Source of the DNA: Aquatica leii
Taxonomy: Eukaryota > Arthropoda > Insecta > Coleoptera > Lampyridae
DNA: 64,000 nucleotides
Direction: 5' to 3'
Assembly: GCA_035610365.1 (NCBI GenBank)
Contig: CM069439.1
Span: forward strand, 20,535,533-20,599,532
Below are positions 30,027-42,205 of the stretch, one piece after another (the first letter of the stretch is position 1; each line of letters begins with the position of its first letter). The position numbers were made by a program, and so were the translations under genes. Under the pieces are notes generated by a model that had not been told where the DNA came from, did no database searches, and was given only the letters and a program-made list of their open reading frames with translations.

Positions 30027-32370
30027 TGAGTAACTAGAAAGCGGTATATGTTATGCAAAAGAAGTGAGCTACTGTGGCGTTTAGATAAGGTTTCTGATTG
30101 CTATATCGTTAACAGTTCAAACCCCGTCCACGTAAAAGTTTTTATTTTTTTTTGTGTAAGTATATATATTTACAAAGCAGTGCCAATTGGATTTACAATG
30201 TACGTACACTGGACACACATTCTTTGTATGAATACATACACTGTACTTAAAAGCACGTACAGTGTACATACGTAGTACTGGGGCAATTTGGTCTGCTGAA
30301 ATATTTGCGAATTTTTTGAAACTTTAGTGATACTTTATGGACTTTATGTTACATAATAGAAACCTTTTCGCTTCTGTTTCAATAGTTCCAGTTTCTATGA
30401 ATGAAACTTAAGAAAACCTGAAATTACTTTGGGCATCCAATCAGGTTACACTACTGTTGCTTTTTATATCTTTAGGACCGTCGCGATATCAAGCAGAAGT
30501 AGCCACTACGACCTTTATATTTTTTTAAATTCTAGTGTGGTATTCAAGTATATTTTTTTTTTTTGAGTTTAAACTTGTACTGTTGTCATTCGTTTTCTAT
30601 GCGTCGTAATCATTTATTGTATTGTAATCTGTAATTGTGTCACTGAGTTAATTACCATATATAGTGTGTTCCAGCAAAAATTGTGACATTGCAACAGTTG
30701 GGGAGTCATTTATTCTATAAATTTGCGATTGCGCATCTTCTATTTTCCATGCACACTTAAATAAACTGCAAAAAGTTATTTAAATCAAGTATCGTTGCAT
30801 AACGTATGTGAATCTTTTGATTGCGCGTTTCTCATATACGTCATTATTTGCAATACTTGCAGTAAATTGTGAGAAACTGAATAAATGCTTATGAAAAGCG
30901 ATACATCTACTGCGAAATACTTTTCCATTTTATTTTTTATGTCATAAAGCAATTTCTATGTTAAATAATACTGTTTTACGTTAACTTTCATAACAGTGCT
31001 TTAGTGTATTGAAAGCAACTACATTTGAAAAACAATGATTGAAAGTGGCATCTTTGAATAGATTTTTATCAGACACGACATTAAAGATACTTTGAGAAAT
31101 ACGAAAACAAAACCATGCCATTGGTAAGTATTTTTTCAAGATTGAAATTGAAACTCAAAGGTCGTAGATGATTAGATTGTGTAATAAGCACACATAAGAA
31201 GTAATGCCAAATTTAGTTCAAATTATTTGTGGCTTGAGCTTAAAAGGAGAATGTTTGTCTCGTTATTTTAGTTTTTCTAACTATACTTATCAGACGATTA
31301 TGCTAAAGAGTTTTTGTAGATTAAGAATCTTGGCCTATTGAGTTTGTGGTCATTGTTATGTTTTTTTAAGTATTTTTATATAAACTATTATGCCAGATTT
31401 TTGTAATCTAAACGTACTTTTTTCGTACCATAAATCTTGGTTTTGTAATTATTTTTTCGCATTGTTACTTTTAGACTATTTTACAATTCTATGAAATAAC
31501 AATTTTTGTTTGATTTGGAAAAAACAGTATACTTTTTCCAATTTTCCTAATTACGCCACCTATAATGTTAACGATCGTCTATAAATTAATGATTGTAATC
31601 ATTTGTATAGGTAGTCTGGTTGTTTCACTTGAAGTGCATTCCTTTCCCGATAATTCTATTTCTAAAACCTTGGTAACATGCTTGGGCGAACTTGCAAAAA
31701 CTCGATATACTACGTACAGCGTTTGGGAATGTAGAGTTCCATTTAAGAACGTAAAAATAATGGAGAACTGGCTGAGTTTGTAGTGCAGTGTAAATAGATA
31801 ACTCCTTTATCATGCACTAAGATAAAATTTAAACATGAAGGTCAATTATTGGAATGTGTTTTATTAAAATACTTTCATTATCTGTGTATTATATACTAAT
31901 AACTTTGTATCTTTTTTTGTATATAGTAGTGGTTCACATTTTTTAAATTTAAATGATGTAGATTTTGCTCCACGATCTATTTGCTACAGTCTATTGAGAC
32001 TCAGCATTTAGGAATGAGTAGGTCAAAAGACTTACACTGACAATGAAATCAGCATATGAACTACAGAAAAAAGATGAGTTGTAATAGGTAGATGAAAGTA
32101 AAGAGAAGGTGAAGAAATAAAGAGAGAAAAAACGTCAGTACATTTAGGGTAATTGTATGCTGATACGATAGCATTTCAAAATAGTAACAAAACGACAAGA
32201 CAAAAAATAGTGCTGAGCAGTGTTTCCCAAACTGTGGTACACGACATCGTGCTTGGCAGGACACAAAAATATGAAACCAAATTTGTTTTTTTTAACTTGG
32301 CGCGTTTTTGTCACATTTTGCTCGACAAAGCTTTTGTTATACTATACAAAGCCGTATGGTGCATGTTTGA
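30027..32370. other. Gene-free stretch with one possible small secreted peptide
   Basis: AT-rich. 30180-30275 has a cluster of GTAC palindromes (TGTACGTACACTGG, ACACTGTACTT, CGTACAGTGTACATACG). Apart from the small frame at 31565 (separate entry) nothing was recognised. Confidence 0.4.
31565..31783 (+). CDS. Possible small secreted peptide, 72 aa, unrecognised
   Basis: A short ATG-started frame with a signal-peptide-like start: a charged/polar head (MLTIVYK), a hydrophobic core (LMIVIICIGSLVVSL) and a plausible cleavage region after EVHS. The remainder has two Cys residues and ends WLSL. No family is recognised, and an AT-rich region gives such frames by chance. No upstream promoter or splice context supports it. 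Confidence 0.22.
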   Translation: MLTIVYKLMIVIICIGSLVVSLEVHSFPDNSISKTLVTCLGELAKTRYTTYSVWECRVPFKNVKIMENWLSL

Positions 32371-32379
32371 GTAGTGGTT

Positions 32380-35300
32380 CCAAGTTTTTAGGATTTTGCT
32401 TAGTGGTACTTCTTCTTCTCTTCTCCTGTTTGCCTTCTCAGGTGTCAGGTGATTGTTCAAGTTTCTGTACTCATTTGTTCTAACTCATCCTATTTATTGG
32501 TATGGTTCTCATTTCTTCTAGTGTCTTTTGTTTTCTTGTCTTATTTATCGGATTTAGTCCATCCCTTTCCTTCTGGGCATTCCTTTCTGCTTCTTGGTTG
32601 TTCTTCCCAATTCCATCATCTTCTTGCTATTCTATCTGGTACTATTCTCTAGGGATGGTGAACTGTTACTTTTTTCAGTAACAGTAACAAGTTGTTATTA
32701 TTACTATGGAATAACAGTTCCAAATAACAGTTATTGTAGTAACAGTTGTTATTGCGTAATCCGTATGATTTGAGTATAATATGTAGATGTAGGTACAGAC
32801 ATACCTATCCTACCCAATATCCATGTGTTAGTCATTAATTACTATTTAAAAAAATATTCTTGTTTCAATCTTATTTACACTCTTTTCATAGTATTTTGTT
32901 CATGTTTCGTATGTTGCAATTACTTACACAAGAAATCTGCCCTTCGTTTGTTAGGTGGTTGTTTCATCTGTGGGAACTGTCTTATTAGAAAAAGAATGCG
33001 TTTAAATCTCATAGACCATAAATCTTCTGGGTTATTACTTGTTATTCAACAGTACGTACTAGGTTAGGTAGGAATAGTAGTATGTAGCATACGTAATGTA
33101 AGAACAAAATACTAAAGAAGACCAAGAACGCTTTTTGTAAAGTTGTTATTAAATAACTGTTATTTTACAACGTGGGTAACAAGTTGTTATTGTTCCTTAT
33201 TAATAACTGTTACAAAATAATAGTTATTTGAAATACTAGCCACCGCTACTATTCTCACTACTTTACCAATTTAATTGCTTTTTTTTACATTCTCTATTAC
33301 TGGCTCTTGTTTTCGTTCTTGATTCTGTCCAACTTTGTCTTTCCTGTCATTTTCATAAGATGCTTCATTTCGATTGCATTTATTTTTCGTTAATGTCTAA
33401 TTTTCTGCTGCAGAAGTTATTATTGGAATTATACTGTTATGGATTTTCGTTTTTATTTCTATATTCATGTCTTTGTGTCTTAGTATTGTATTGTTTAAGG
33501 TGTAATAGATTTTTGTTTCTTGATTTATTCGCCCTGTTTGTTAATTTGGGCTAGAGTTTCGCGGTCTTTGTTATTATGGTTCTCAGGTATTCGTATGTCG
33601 GTATTTTTTCCAAGATCGTATTTTTGCATTTCATTTCTTTGTTGTAATTATCATTACTTTCGTGTTATTTGTATTCACTTCCATTTTCATGTTTTTGATT
33701 ACTTCAGTCTAGGCATTCATTAACCTTTGCATTTGCTATTAAGACATCATCGGCATATAGAAGGTTACTCATTTTGACTGCTTCTAGGTTTTTGTATCCT
33801 GTTTCTCAATCATTCTATTGGTAATTTTATCTATGATGATAACAAATAGTAAAATCCTTAAACTATCTCCTTGTTTTATCTTTTCAATTATTGTGTATTC
33901 TCTTCATCTTGGTACTACTATTTGTATCCTCGCTCATATGTGCTTCTCATCGTGTTTATTAGCTTGTTTAGTATTTCCATTTCTCTCAGTGTTTTCCATA
34001 ACCTTTTCTTGTCCACTGTTTCAAACGTCGCTTTCGGATCCAGATAATCAAAAAAAAAATAGTTCTTCTCTTTTCTCTATTTTCCTTTCTATTATATTTC
34101 TTATTACGTATATGTTATCGCATGTCTGTCTTTCTGGTCTAATGCCTCCAGTTTTCGTTTCACATATTCTCTTAATCGTTCCTCTAATATTTTTGTATGT
34201 AGTTCATAAACGGTTTGGGTTAGGCAGATTGGTCTATAATTTTTACATTGGGTTTGTTCTTCCTTCTTGTATATTCCTATTAGCAAGTTATTTTCTTAAT
34301 CTCTTGGTATTTTTTGCTTTTGTTGTTTCTGGACTTCCGTGTTTGTTTCTTCTTGATATTTTTCTTATTTCTTTAAATTTTTAGTTTGTGTATTGCTATG
34401 ACGAATTTATGGTTTGATAGTTCTCTATGACGAATTTATGGTTTGAGCTAATTTCTGTTTCTTTCTTCGTTTCTATTTTCTGAAATATTTTTGCTATATC
34501 CTGTGTGTATGTTATATAGTCTATCAAACTTCCAGCATTCCTTTTCTCTCCCACAAATGTATGCTTATCTTCTATTTGTTGATTGGTATTTCTTATTATT
34601 AGGTCGTTTCTGTTACAAAAAGTCTTTACCGACTCTGCTGTTCCGATCCTCTATTATTATTGTTCTCTCATTCGTTTCTTTCAATGCGTCTGTTTGTTGA
34701 AGGTTATGTAAAATTCTACGTTTTTCTCTTCTGTTGCTCCTCTTGGCTCATATATTTATATGATATTGATTATTTATTTCAGTTTTATACTGATTACCAT
34801 TATTCTTGAGTTAACCGCTCTAAAACCTATTAGTTTATTATTTATTTTCTCTATAAAAATTATTCTTGCTCTTTGTTTTATTTTAACCCCCGAGTAGTAT
34901 AATATGTGGATGTTTGTTAAATAAGTTCGTCCTTTGCCTTTTTTCTTGGTCTTGCTTATTTCTATGATTTGTATGGTATTACTATTCATTTCTTCTATGA
35001 ATTTTATCTCTTTCTCGCTATTATAATTTGCCTTGTTGTTCTTCTTTTTCATTTTCCTATTCAATTAATTTTCATTGTGGTCATTCATTTTATTGTCTGG
35101 GGTGATCTTTTGATTACTGTCATCACTTTCTGGGTTTTACTCTTATTTTCGTCTTCCTTTTTATTAACATTGTTTCTTGTGGTTTTTTTCCCATTTATTT
35201 CTTCTCATTGTTCCATCTTCTCCAATTGTTCTAAAATATAAATATCATGGTTCACCTTTAGTTTATTACAAATCAGCTTTGCTTTGTACCTTTTTTCCCA

Positions 35301-35830
35301 TTGCGTTTCTTATGTGTTTTATTAGGTTTCTCCTTTCTTTTAGAATTTGCTTTGGATAATCTTCATTAATTGAGATATGTTTTCTTCTCAAGTATTTTTC
35401 TGCTATAAGTATCTCCTGTTTCTTGTTCCAATTTACTAGTTCTGTCAGTACTAGTCTGTTCTTCTGGTTTTCTTCATATTTTATTCCTAGTCTTCTGACT
35501 TCTTGAGTTTTTTTCCCATATAGATTTGAATATTAATATATCTGAGTATCGCTCCCATTTTTCCTTTTAGTTTCAGTTCGGATTCCTATGGGGTTTCCTC
35601 TACTCCTATTATAATTTTTTTCTTTATTTCCTTTTCTAGTAATTTAATCCTGATATTTTGTGTCTTAAGTTCTTCATCTCTTGTATAAATTCTTCATTTT
35701 GAGCTCTGGTTTGTTCCAACTCTTTGTTTATATTGTATAATTTATTGTTTATAATCATTGTTTTATTACTTAATTCACTTAGTGTTTTCAATTTTGCATT
35801 TATATCCTTCAGTATCTTTTCCATATTTGT
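32380..35830 (-). mobile_element. Non-LTR retrotransposon (LINE 3) with ORF1-like part, decayed
   Basis: Minus strand from 35830 down. 35240-35824 is an ORF1-like part with a coiled coil (KILKDINAKLKTLSEL, LYNINKELEQTRAQNEE). 34390-35064 is the endonuclease (FRAVNSRIMVISIKLK, YEPRGATEEK, NERTIII). 33700-34380 is RT (CKNYRPICLTQTVYELHTK; SNLLYADDVLIA near 33760). 32380-33630 is the 3' part (AIEMKHLMKMTGKTKLDRIKNE; a basic GMPRRKGMD-like tail), split by the MITE at 32650-33248. Nearly every module has lost its frame. Confidence 0.8.
32650..33248. mobile_element. hAT-type MITE, 599 bp, 8-bp TSD CTATTCTC
   Basis: Starts TAGGGATGG and ends CCACCGCTA (imperfect inverted ends) and is flanked by CTATTCTC at 32642-32649 and 33249-33256. 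Both ends carry AACAGTTATT/TAACAAGTTGTTATT blocks in inverse orientation, so single strands can fold extensively. No transposase. Inserted in the 3' part of LINE 3. Confidence 0.88.
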
Positions 35831-36530
35831 AATTTTAGTGGCACAAAAATTAAAAAGTTTGGAAAACGCTGGTGTCTAGCAAATACAAAAGAAAAGCGAA
35901 ACAAAGGAAAAAAGAAAAACAGGTAGTTCTAGTGTGACGAAAATTAAAGAAATAAATTAAGAACTAACGAAAAAAGAAGCGATTAACGAAGAAAACTAAA
36001 AAGTACATACATCAATAGAAAAATTGTACTACATGATTTAGAAAAGAAGATTGGAAATGTGGAACGAAAAAAAAGGTCAAAAACCTTGTAGTAATGAAAG
36101 GATTTGAGGGACCAAAAGAAGAAACTACTAAACAAAAAGTTTGAAATACAGAACATAGAAAGAATTTCTTAAATTAAGAAAAAAGAAGAAAGACTAAGAG
36201 GGAAAATAGTACGTGTTTAGTATAAAATAATAAAAGGACTACGTTGGTACAACGATGGAGCATCGTCTAAAGGGCCAAAGAAAAAAAAACTAACATGGGT
36301 AGAATTTATAAGAAAAAAGGACACCACAAAGTTAAAGCGGAAAAAACAATGGATACGATACACAAATAAGACATAAAAACCTATTTATGACAGAAGAAGA
36401 AAATGATGGCAAATTGACAAAGCAACCACAACAATTCAGTAGAAAAAGAACCAGATAAAATCACAAGACAGAGAATAATGTTATTTAAAAAATAACAATA
36501 CAATATATAGTCTTACATGTGACTATGATA
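35831..36530 (+). pseudogene. Lysine-rich remnant, possibly LINE ORF1-like
   Basis: Purine-rich plus strand with lysine-rich translation (LEKKIGNVERKKRSK, TWVEFIRKKDTTKLKRKKQW), broken by stops. It resembles a LINE ORF1 tail in the opposite orientation to LINE 3, but base composition alone could give this. Confidence 0.25.
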
Positions 36531-38650
36531 ATAGCATTCTAAACAAAACATTAGCACCTTGGATATTTTTTGCATCACATTGAGGAATGTGTTGATTTCG
36601 TGCTTTATTTTGAGTAACTTATTCTGGTGTAGTTATTATTTTTTGTACTTTGTTTTTTAAGCTTATTAGAAACAACTATCTAATTATCACTGAACGTCAT
36701 TGACTTGTGTAGTCGTGACTAAATAATTTTTAAAAGTATTTATGATTTGGCAAAGTCTTAATTCTCATTTTTGCTTAATGTATTACGTACAATTTTACGG
36801 GTATGGTTTTACAGATTTACTTGGCAAAACCGATCGAAAGTTGATCTGTATTATTTGACCTCGTTAATACTTTTAGCTCACCGCGTACAGTTCACATACT
36901 ATCTTAATTCACACTGTTTCATATTTGAGGATATTGTGTGAATCGAATGGCGTTTTGGATTTTTTTACCCTTAAAATGTGAACTATTTATGCTTTTATAA
37001 ATGTAACTAATTTATTAAACTAAAACAACACTAAGAAAATTTAATAAAATAATCTCTTACTGTAATTTGTATAACATTGTAACTATAGGTTTAAAACAGC
37101 GCCCGCGGATAAGATAATTACAATCATTTATTTCTACGGCACACGCGTAAAAACGCCGAATATGCACTAATTTATTTAACATTATTCTTTAAGACGAACT
37201 AAAGTCAATTTCTTAAGTTTACCTTTTATACTTTATTACCAACTAGAATATTATGTTAATTTCTTAAATCGCCTCGAATATTCTTGAAGTTCGAGAATGT
37301 TTCAACACATTCACTAATTTTTTTAATGCATAGAACGTTGTTGGAGCGATCTTTGACAAATTAGACGACTAACTGTTTTCCAAAAGTGGGTACTGCGATC
37401 CTCGAATAGTCTTTTTGGGTAGGCACTGTACAAATCTTTAGTAAGTTCTACATCATCTACGATTGAATGTCTCTATCTTATCGAATATCTTTCCACTTAA
37501 GTTTTATTGCGGAAAAAGTTACACAGTAGAGATTTGTGGTCTTGTATTAGAATGATGAAAAACCCAGTTGTTATAGTGCCATTTTTCTAATCGTATTCTT
37601 GTATTTTCTTTTCTTATATTTACATTGGATTAAAGCTTAAAAGATGACAGAAGCTTAGACATACGCTAATGATCAAATCCTAAAAACCAGAACCAACCCA
37701 CTTTCATAGAACAATCCAACCTAGATGAAGAGAAAGAACTTGCCGATGTGAGTAACACTAAGTAGTGCGATCTATGAGAAAAGAGTTGCCAAAGCGCCTA
37801 GAAGATACAGCACACATCCAAGTCATTCCAAAAGAGAAAAGGTACTTCTAAGAAGTGAACCAGATAACGAGAAAAGTCTTTCTCAGAGAACACTAAATGA
37901 ATCCACGACGGTAACAGTAAGAAGTTTTGGCAAGCGCCAAGGACTAAGAGCCCTAAAAACCAAAAGAAACCCTAACCCTTAGTGATCAAACTTTCCTCTT
38001 TATATAATCCCTAAAAACTAAAAAACTGAAGAAATAGAAAAACGCTCAAGTATATATCGAAAGTTGTATGTGGATATGCGGAATCGGAAAGAGCAAAATA
38101 AAGAACAAGAACTATGTTAATTGTGCCAAAAGTCGTCAACGCACGGTATGAGATTCTTCCCACAAAATCAACCAAACAGACCCCAAGGATCTAAGAAAAT
38201 AAAACTAATGAAGAAATCTCAAAGAAGAGAATTCTGATTGTAAGTCGGCATAAGTCTGGTTACCTAAAAGGCAAAGAATCCAATCGGTAATCCAAAGCTC
38301 ACGCAACCAAGTCACTGCCTGAGTGTACTAGACAACTCCAACCCGCATAACCCAAAGAAAACAAAAAGAAAGAGAAGTGGTATGAGTAAATAAGAAAGAT
38401 AAGTAACTTCACTTGCTAATCAAACATCGTTAGTCTTTGTTCATCGCGTTGGAATATCACCTAGATCCTAAAAGCCGAAGAGCGGATTAGAATGTCTCAA
38501 GAGTAAAAGAAACCCAAGAGAAATATCCTAACAATGACCAACAACATCAAAATGCTGACTAAGCTGAAGGACGTAGAGTACAAGAAGAGACGCAACAAAA
38601 CCAAAAATCAACTAAGCGCAATCACGCAAGAGAAGGAAGAAATGTAGAAA
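36531..38650. other. Gene-free stretch; weak dispersed repeat
   Basis: 36985-37340 shares blocks with 21314-21760 (TAACTAATTTATT, GCGGATAA, GGCACACGCG, TTCGAGAA) and may be a diverged LTR. 37660-38650 is purine-rich on the plus strand, less AT-rich than its surroundings, with recurring AAGAGCC/AAAACC words, but no frame longer than chance. Confidence 0.35.
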
Positions 38651-38654
38651 AAAA

Positions 38655-40058
38655 AACAGTAACAACCGGGAATCGAAGAGGTGATAGTTCAGTACCGTTG
38701 CCACGATTCAAGTTATTGGGGTGTTTGATGATTTCTACGCTTTCTCGAACTTTAATTTAAGACAATTTAAAGACAAATGGAGATTTCACAATAACCGAGG
38801 CGTTATCAAAATCTATATTGTAGCCTGTAGTAAAATAATGTTCAGCGACAGCAGATTTAGAAATATGTCTTCTTTATACAATTATGTTTTGAAATACGTG
38901 TGAGGACGAAACGACTAGTTTCACCGATATAGACTAAACCGCGTGAACAAGGAATTTGGTATACATCTTGCGATGAAAGTGTACGAAATTTATCTTTGGG
39001 ATAAGGAAGAATTTAAGAGATTTTACCTGTAGAGTTGAATATGGGTTTAATACCATCCTTACGAATAAGTTTTTCTGTATGATCAGTCTATCAATGTAAG
39101 GTAAAAATGCAAATGTCGGATTGGAATCGGAAGTAGAAATGTCCTTAGGTACTCGAGTACGGGGATGTAGACGATTTATAACTGCCTGAATATTCTGTTT
39201 GATATAACCACTGTTTACTAAGGTTGTAAGATAACGGCGTTCCGAATCTAGATTCTCGGGTTGGCAAATAGAAAAAGCGCAATGAACTAAATAACAGAAC
39301 GTTTCTGTGCCGAATGATGATGAGACAAAGCGTGAAGATATATGTCCCACACAGGGTTTGTGATAAACAAAATTGCCTAAAAGTCCGTTGGGTTTACGTG
39401 TCACAAGAACGTTGGGAAATGGGATAAATCTATTATTTTCCATTTCTATGGTAAATTTTATATCTGGATGTTGGTTGTTTAGGTGATCAAAAAAACCTAG
39501 ACAATTCAAGACGACCATGAGAACAAAAGGTGTCATCAACATACCTAAATCAGACTTTAGGTTTTAATATCGATGGTTTCAAAGGATTCCATAAAAATGT
39601 TAGCTACAACTTGTTTGTAGAACTTGTTATTAAATTAAAAGTAAGCGGATAATAAACACTTATCAATAAAAGGAGCCAAACTCAAATCTTTGTCCTGGTG
39701 AGACAGAATTTGCTCGATGATAATAAGCGAATCTTTAATAAGAACTTTGGTAAAAAGTGAAGCGACATCAATATTCATAAGAAGATCCTGGGTTTCAAGC
39801 TTTATAAATTTCAAACGTTAAATGAAACGATAAGAGTTGAGGATGCGAGAAGAGGTTTTACCTGTAAATTCATAAAGAATGTTGCACAAAAACTTGGCTA
39901 GCTTGCAAATACCAAATTAGACAGTACTGGCTAGAGGTATAAAAGGTATATCTTAGTTGTGGACTTTAGGAAGTTCGTATAGACGATGTGGTTTAGAAGC
40001 TGAGGAGATAAGTTGACGTTTCCTTTCAAGACGTAGGTTAGAAGATCTGATGATTTCG
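38655..40058 (-). pseudogene. Penelope-like C copy C2, strongly decayed
   Basis: Minus strand. 38934-39542 still reads FFDHLNNQHPDIKFTIEMENN, NVLVTRKPNGLLGNFVYHKP, LTTLVNSGYIKQNIQAVINRLHPRTRVPKDIST: RT end and connection of family C. The YVDD region (39535-39560) and the AMGSPLSP block are damaged, the latter deleted. It continues into GIY-YIG fragments down to 38700. The 5' end stops at about 40058; no terminal region or hammerhead is attached. More diverged than C1, C3 and C4, so older. Confidence 0.82.
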
Positions 40059-40059
40059 C

Positions 40060-40410
40060 TCTAAATTATTGGTTTGGGGAGCGCATCTTCGGAATTCCAT
40101 TCGTGAAACGGCAGTCGATTTAGGATTTACCTATTACAAGATATTTTCAAACCTCAAAAAACATAAAATGACTACAAAATTAAATTAGTCCAAGGACTAC
40201 ATGACGGTGTTCAGCAAAGACTAATAGTATTTTGTGATTAGCTGATTAATCACTATCCTGAAATGAAAGCCATAGTTTGGAGCAATGAGTCATGTTTTAC
40301 AAGAAATGGTACATCAAATAGGAAAATAACCACTACTGGGTTGACGGAAATCCTAGAGATACTATCATGTAGATTTCAAACTAGATTAAAGAAAGAATAG
40401 AGCAAGGTGG
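40060..40410 (+). pseudogene. Tc1/mariner-related transposase fragment
   Basis: Reads SVRETAVDLGFTYYKIFSNLKKHK, then VFSKD..FVIS.LI..., then WSNESCFTRNGTSNRK. The NESCFTRNG block is the first catalytic region seen in the minus-strand remnant at 20345-21210. A short orphan fragment. Confidence 0.65.
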
Positions 40411-40483
40411 TCCTGTCCCAGGTCGTCTAATCTTTTTTTTTGGATTTTTTTGACTTAAAAAATCGTCAAATATCTCCGTACAT

Positions 40484-42180
40484 GTTACAATATGCGCGTA
40501 GAAATTTACTAACCAAATAAAATGAGGATCGACGCAAGAACGCAATTATGTAAAATCCCGCCTGCACCCCGATTGGACTACAGTAGCGTACGATTAGTAG
40601 ATTAGTTCGACGTTTCAGTTTCTTAACGACATTTTCTTATTGTGCTATTGTTTATTTAAAAAAATCTGGTGTCACTACACGAGAGAATATGAAAAGCTAG
40701 CTCCATACCAAATTTCAAGGTACTAGGACTTTTGGTTCAAGAGTTACCGTGGGTACATCCAAAGATAATGTAAGGAAGATGCAGTACTCCGTGTATAAAC
40801 AAGTCAAAAGAATATAAAGAAAAATTGTTTTTTAACGTATCTTGCTTTTCCTTCAAGATACGGAATTTTTTTCTAAAAAAAACTTGTGGTTACAACACGA
40901 CTTTCTTATAAGGAATGATTAAGGTTATGTTGTCATACAACCACCTCTAGTATGCTATAATTTTTTTGAAATTTTTCTTTTTGATTTCATTATGATATAA
41001 CCGAAATGTGACAAATTGAGCTTATGTTGTCATATCGACTAACTCTTATATTTGTGCGCCTGAATGCTGCTTTCCTCTTTAGTAAAATTTATTATTTTTA
41101 ACGTATTTTGTTTTCTCTTCAAGACATGGAATTTTTTTCTAAAAGAACTGGCCGCAGGCAGGATTCGAACCGATATTATATTTGTGAATTTATTTTAAAT
41201 TATAAATAAAATACCTAATCAACTGTTAATGTTAGAAATTTTTTTATTTCAATAAATTGTTAGAAAGAATTATCTCTATAAAAACTGTAAAAATAATTTG
41301 AATAATTTATATACGTACAAAATTATATAAGAAAAACTGTTAAAAATGGCGGATACACCCACTTCCGGTTTCTGTATCAGACCCATCTTGGGAGAACCGA
41401 GAGAATATGAAAAACCAGCTCCGTACCAAATTTCAAGTTATTAGGACTTTTGGTTTGAGAGTTATCGTGAGTACATCGTTACACACACACACACACACAC
41501 ACACAGACACCAAAATTTTTGTCAAAAATATATTTTTTTGATTCAGGAGACCTTGAAACGTAAAATTATGCAAAAAAGTTTCTTAGATAATTTATAAATA
41601 GATTTGTTCAAAACTTCTTTTCACCTAAATCACCACCTTTATCTTTTTATAACATATGCCATATTTAGTAGATTAGATAAGCACATGCATCATATTTGTC
41701 CCGACAAACATGTATTACATGTTACAAATAAATTTATTAAAAATCATAACCGAATTATTCATAGGTACGTATTTAGTTTTAAATGTCTCGGAATTATGAA
41801 ACACGCCGCTGGATTTTAAGTTACAACTTGTTCATCGATATTTTCTTTGGAGATAAGAGTTAAACAATGCAGTTATAGTTTTATATCATTTAACACTTCC
41901 TTTAGAGCAGTAAATGTTATTTCGATAAATATTTTACATCGCTAACAAAAATGTTGGTATTACATTAGCTGCGCAAAAAATGACGTTCCCAGTTTTATTT
42001 GAGACGAGCTCTAAGAAAAGTTCGATTATGTGTTCAAAACAATGGGGGACACTTTGAACATGTCATTTAATTAATATTTTTATCTGTTTTGAGCGATTGA
42101 GTTATAATGTCGTAATGTAGTTTGTCTGTTTTTTATTTTTTCTAAAACTACTGTTCCTCTTTTGAAGTGTAACGAATTTT
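40484..42180 (+). repeat. BEL/Pao-like solo LTR, inverse of 54520-55240, with insertion
   Basis: Outer parts 40484-40660 and 41590-42180 match, in reverse orientation, 55040-55330 and 54520-55040. Shared blocks include GTAAAATCCCGCC, CAGTAGCGTACGAT, TCACC.AAATC.CCACCTTTATCTTTT and GATAAGCAC.TGCATCATATTTGTC. Because the partner adjoins the 3' end of a BEL/Pao pol gene, a long terminal repeat is the simplest reading. The start TGTTACAATATG fits BEL ends. A 0.9-kb piece (about 40665-41570) interrupts it. Confidence 0.5.
40665..41570 (+). repeat. RTE-like repeat pair and (AC)n microsatellite
   Basis: Two diverged copies of an 80-bp block start GAGAGAATATGAAAA at 40681 and 41398 (with CCAAATTTCAAG, TTAGGACTTTTGGTT). 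A second block (TTTTTAACGTAT.TTG..TTC) occurs at 40835 and 41097. (AC)12 at 41481-41505 followed by AGACACC looks like the simple-repeat tail of a non-LTR element. Confidence 0.5.
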
Positions 42181-42205
42181 ATTATTGAAACTAATTTATT
42201 TATTG

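Noticed and set aside
30180..30275. GTAC palindrome cluster as a regulatory site
   Set aside because: Short, irregular spacing and no neighbouring gene; kept only as a note in the gene-free entry.
33360..35359. Several hydrophobic plus-strand frames (for example 33818-34384, 188 codons) that look like membrane proteins
   Set aside because: They are antisense to the lysine/asparagine-rich LINE 3 coding strand, where AAA/AAT codons read as TTT/ATT. The minus strand has recognisable RT and endonuclease motifs.
41150..41175. tRNA-like B box (GGTTCGAATCC on the minus strand)
   Set aside because: No A box at the right distance, no cloverleaf; probably chance or a fragment of a SINE.
41604..41819. 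Frame similar to the minus-strand frame 54801-55007
   Set aside because: Both are translations of the same noncoding repeat, read as a putative BEL LTR; they differ by frame-neutral and frame-breaking changes alike.
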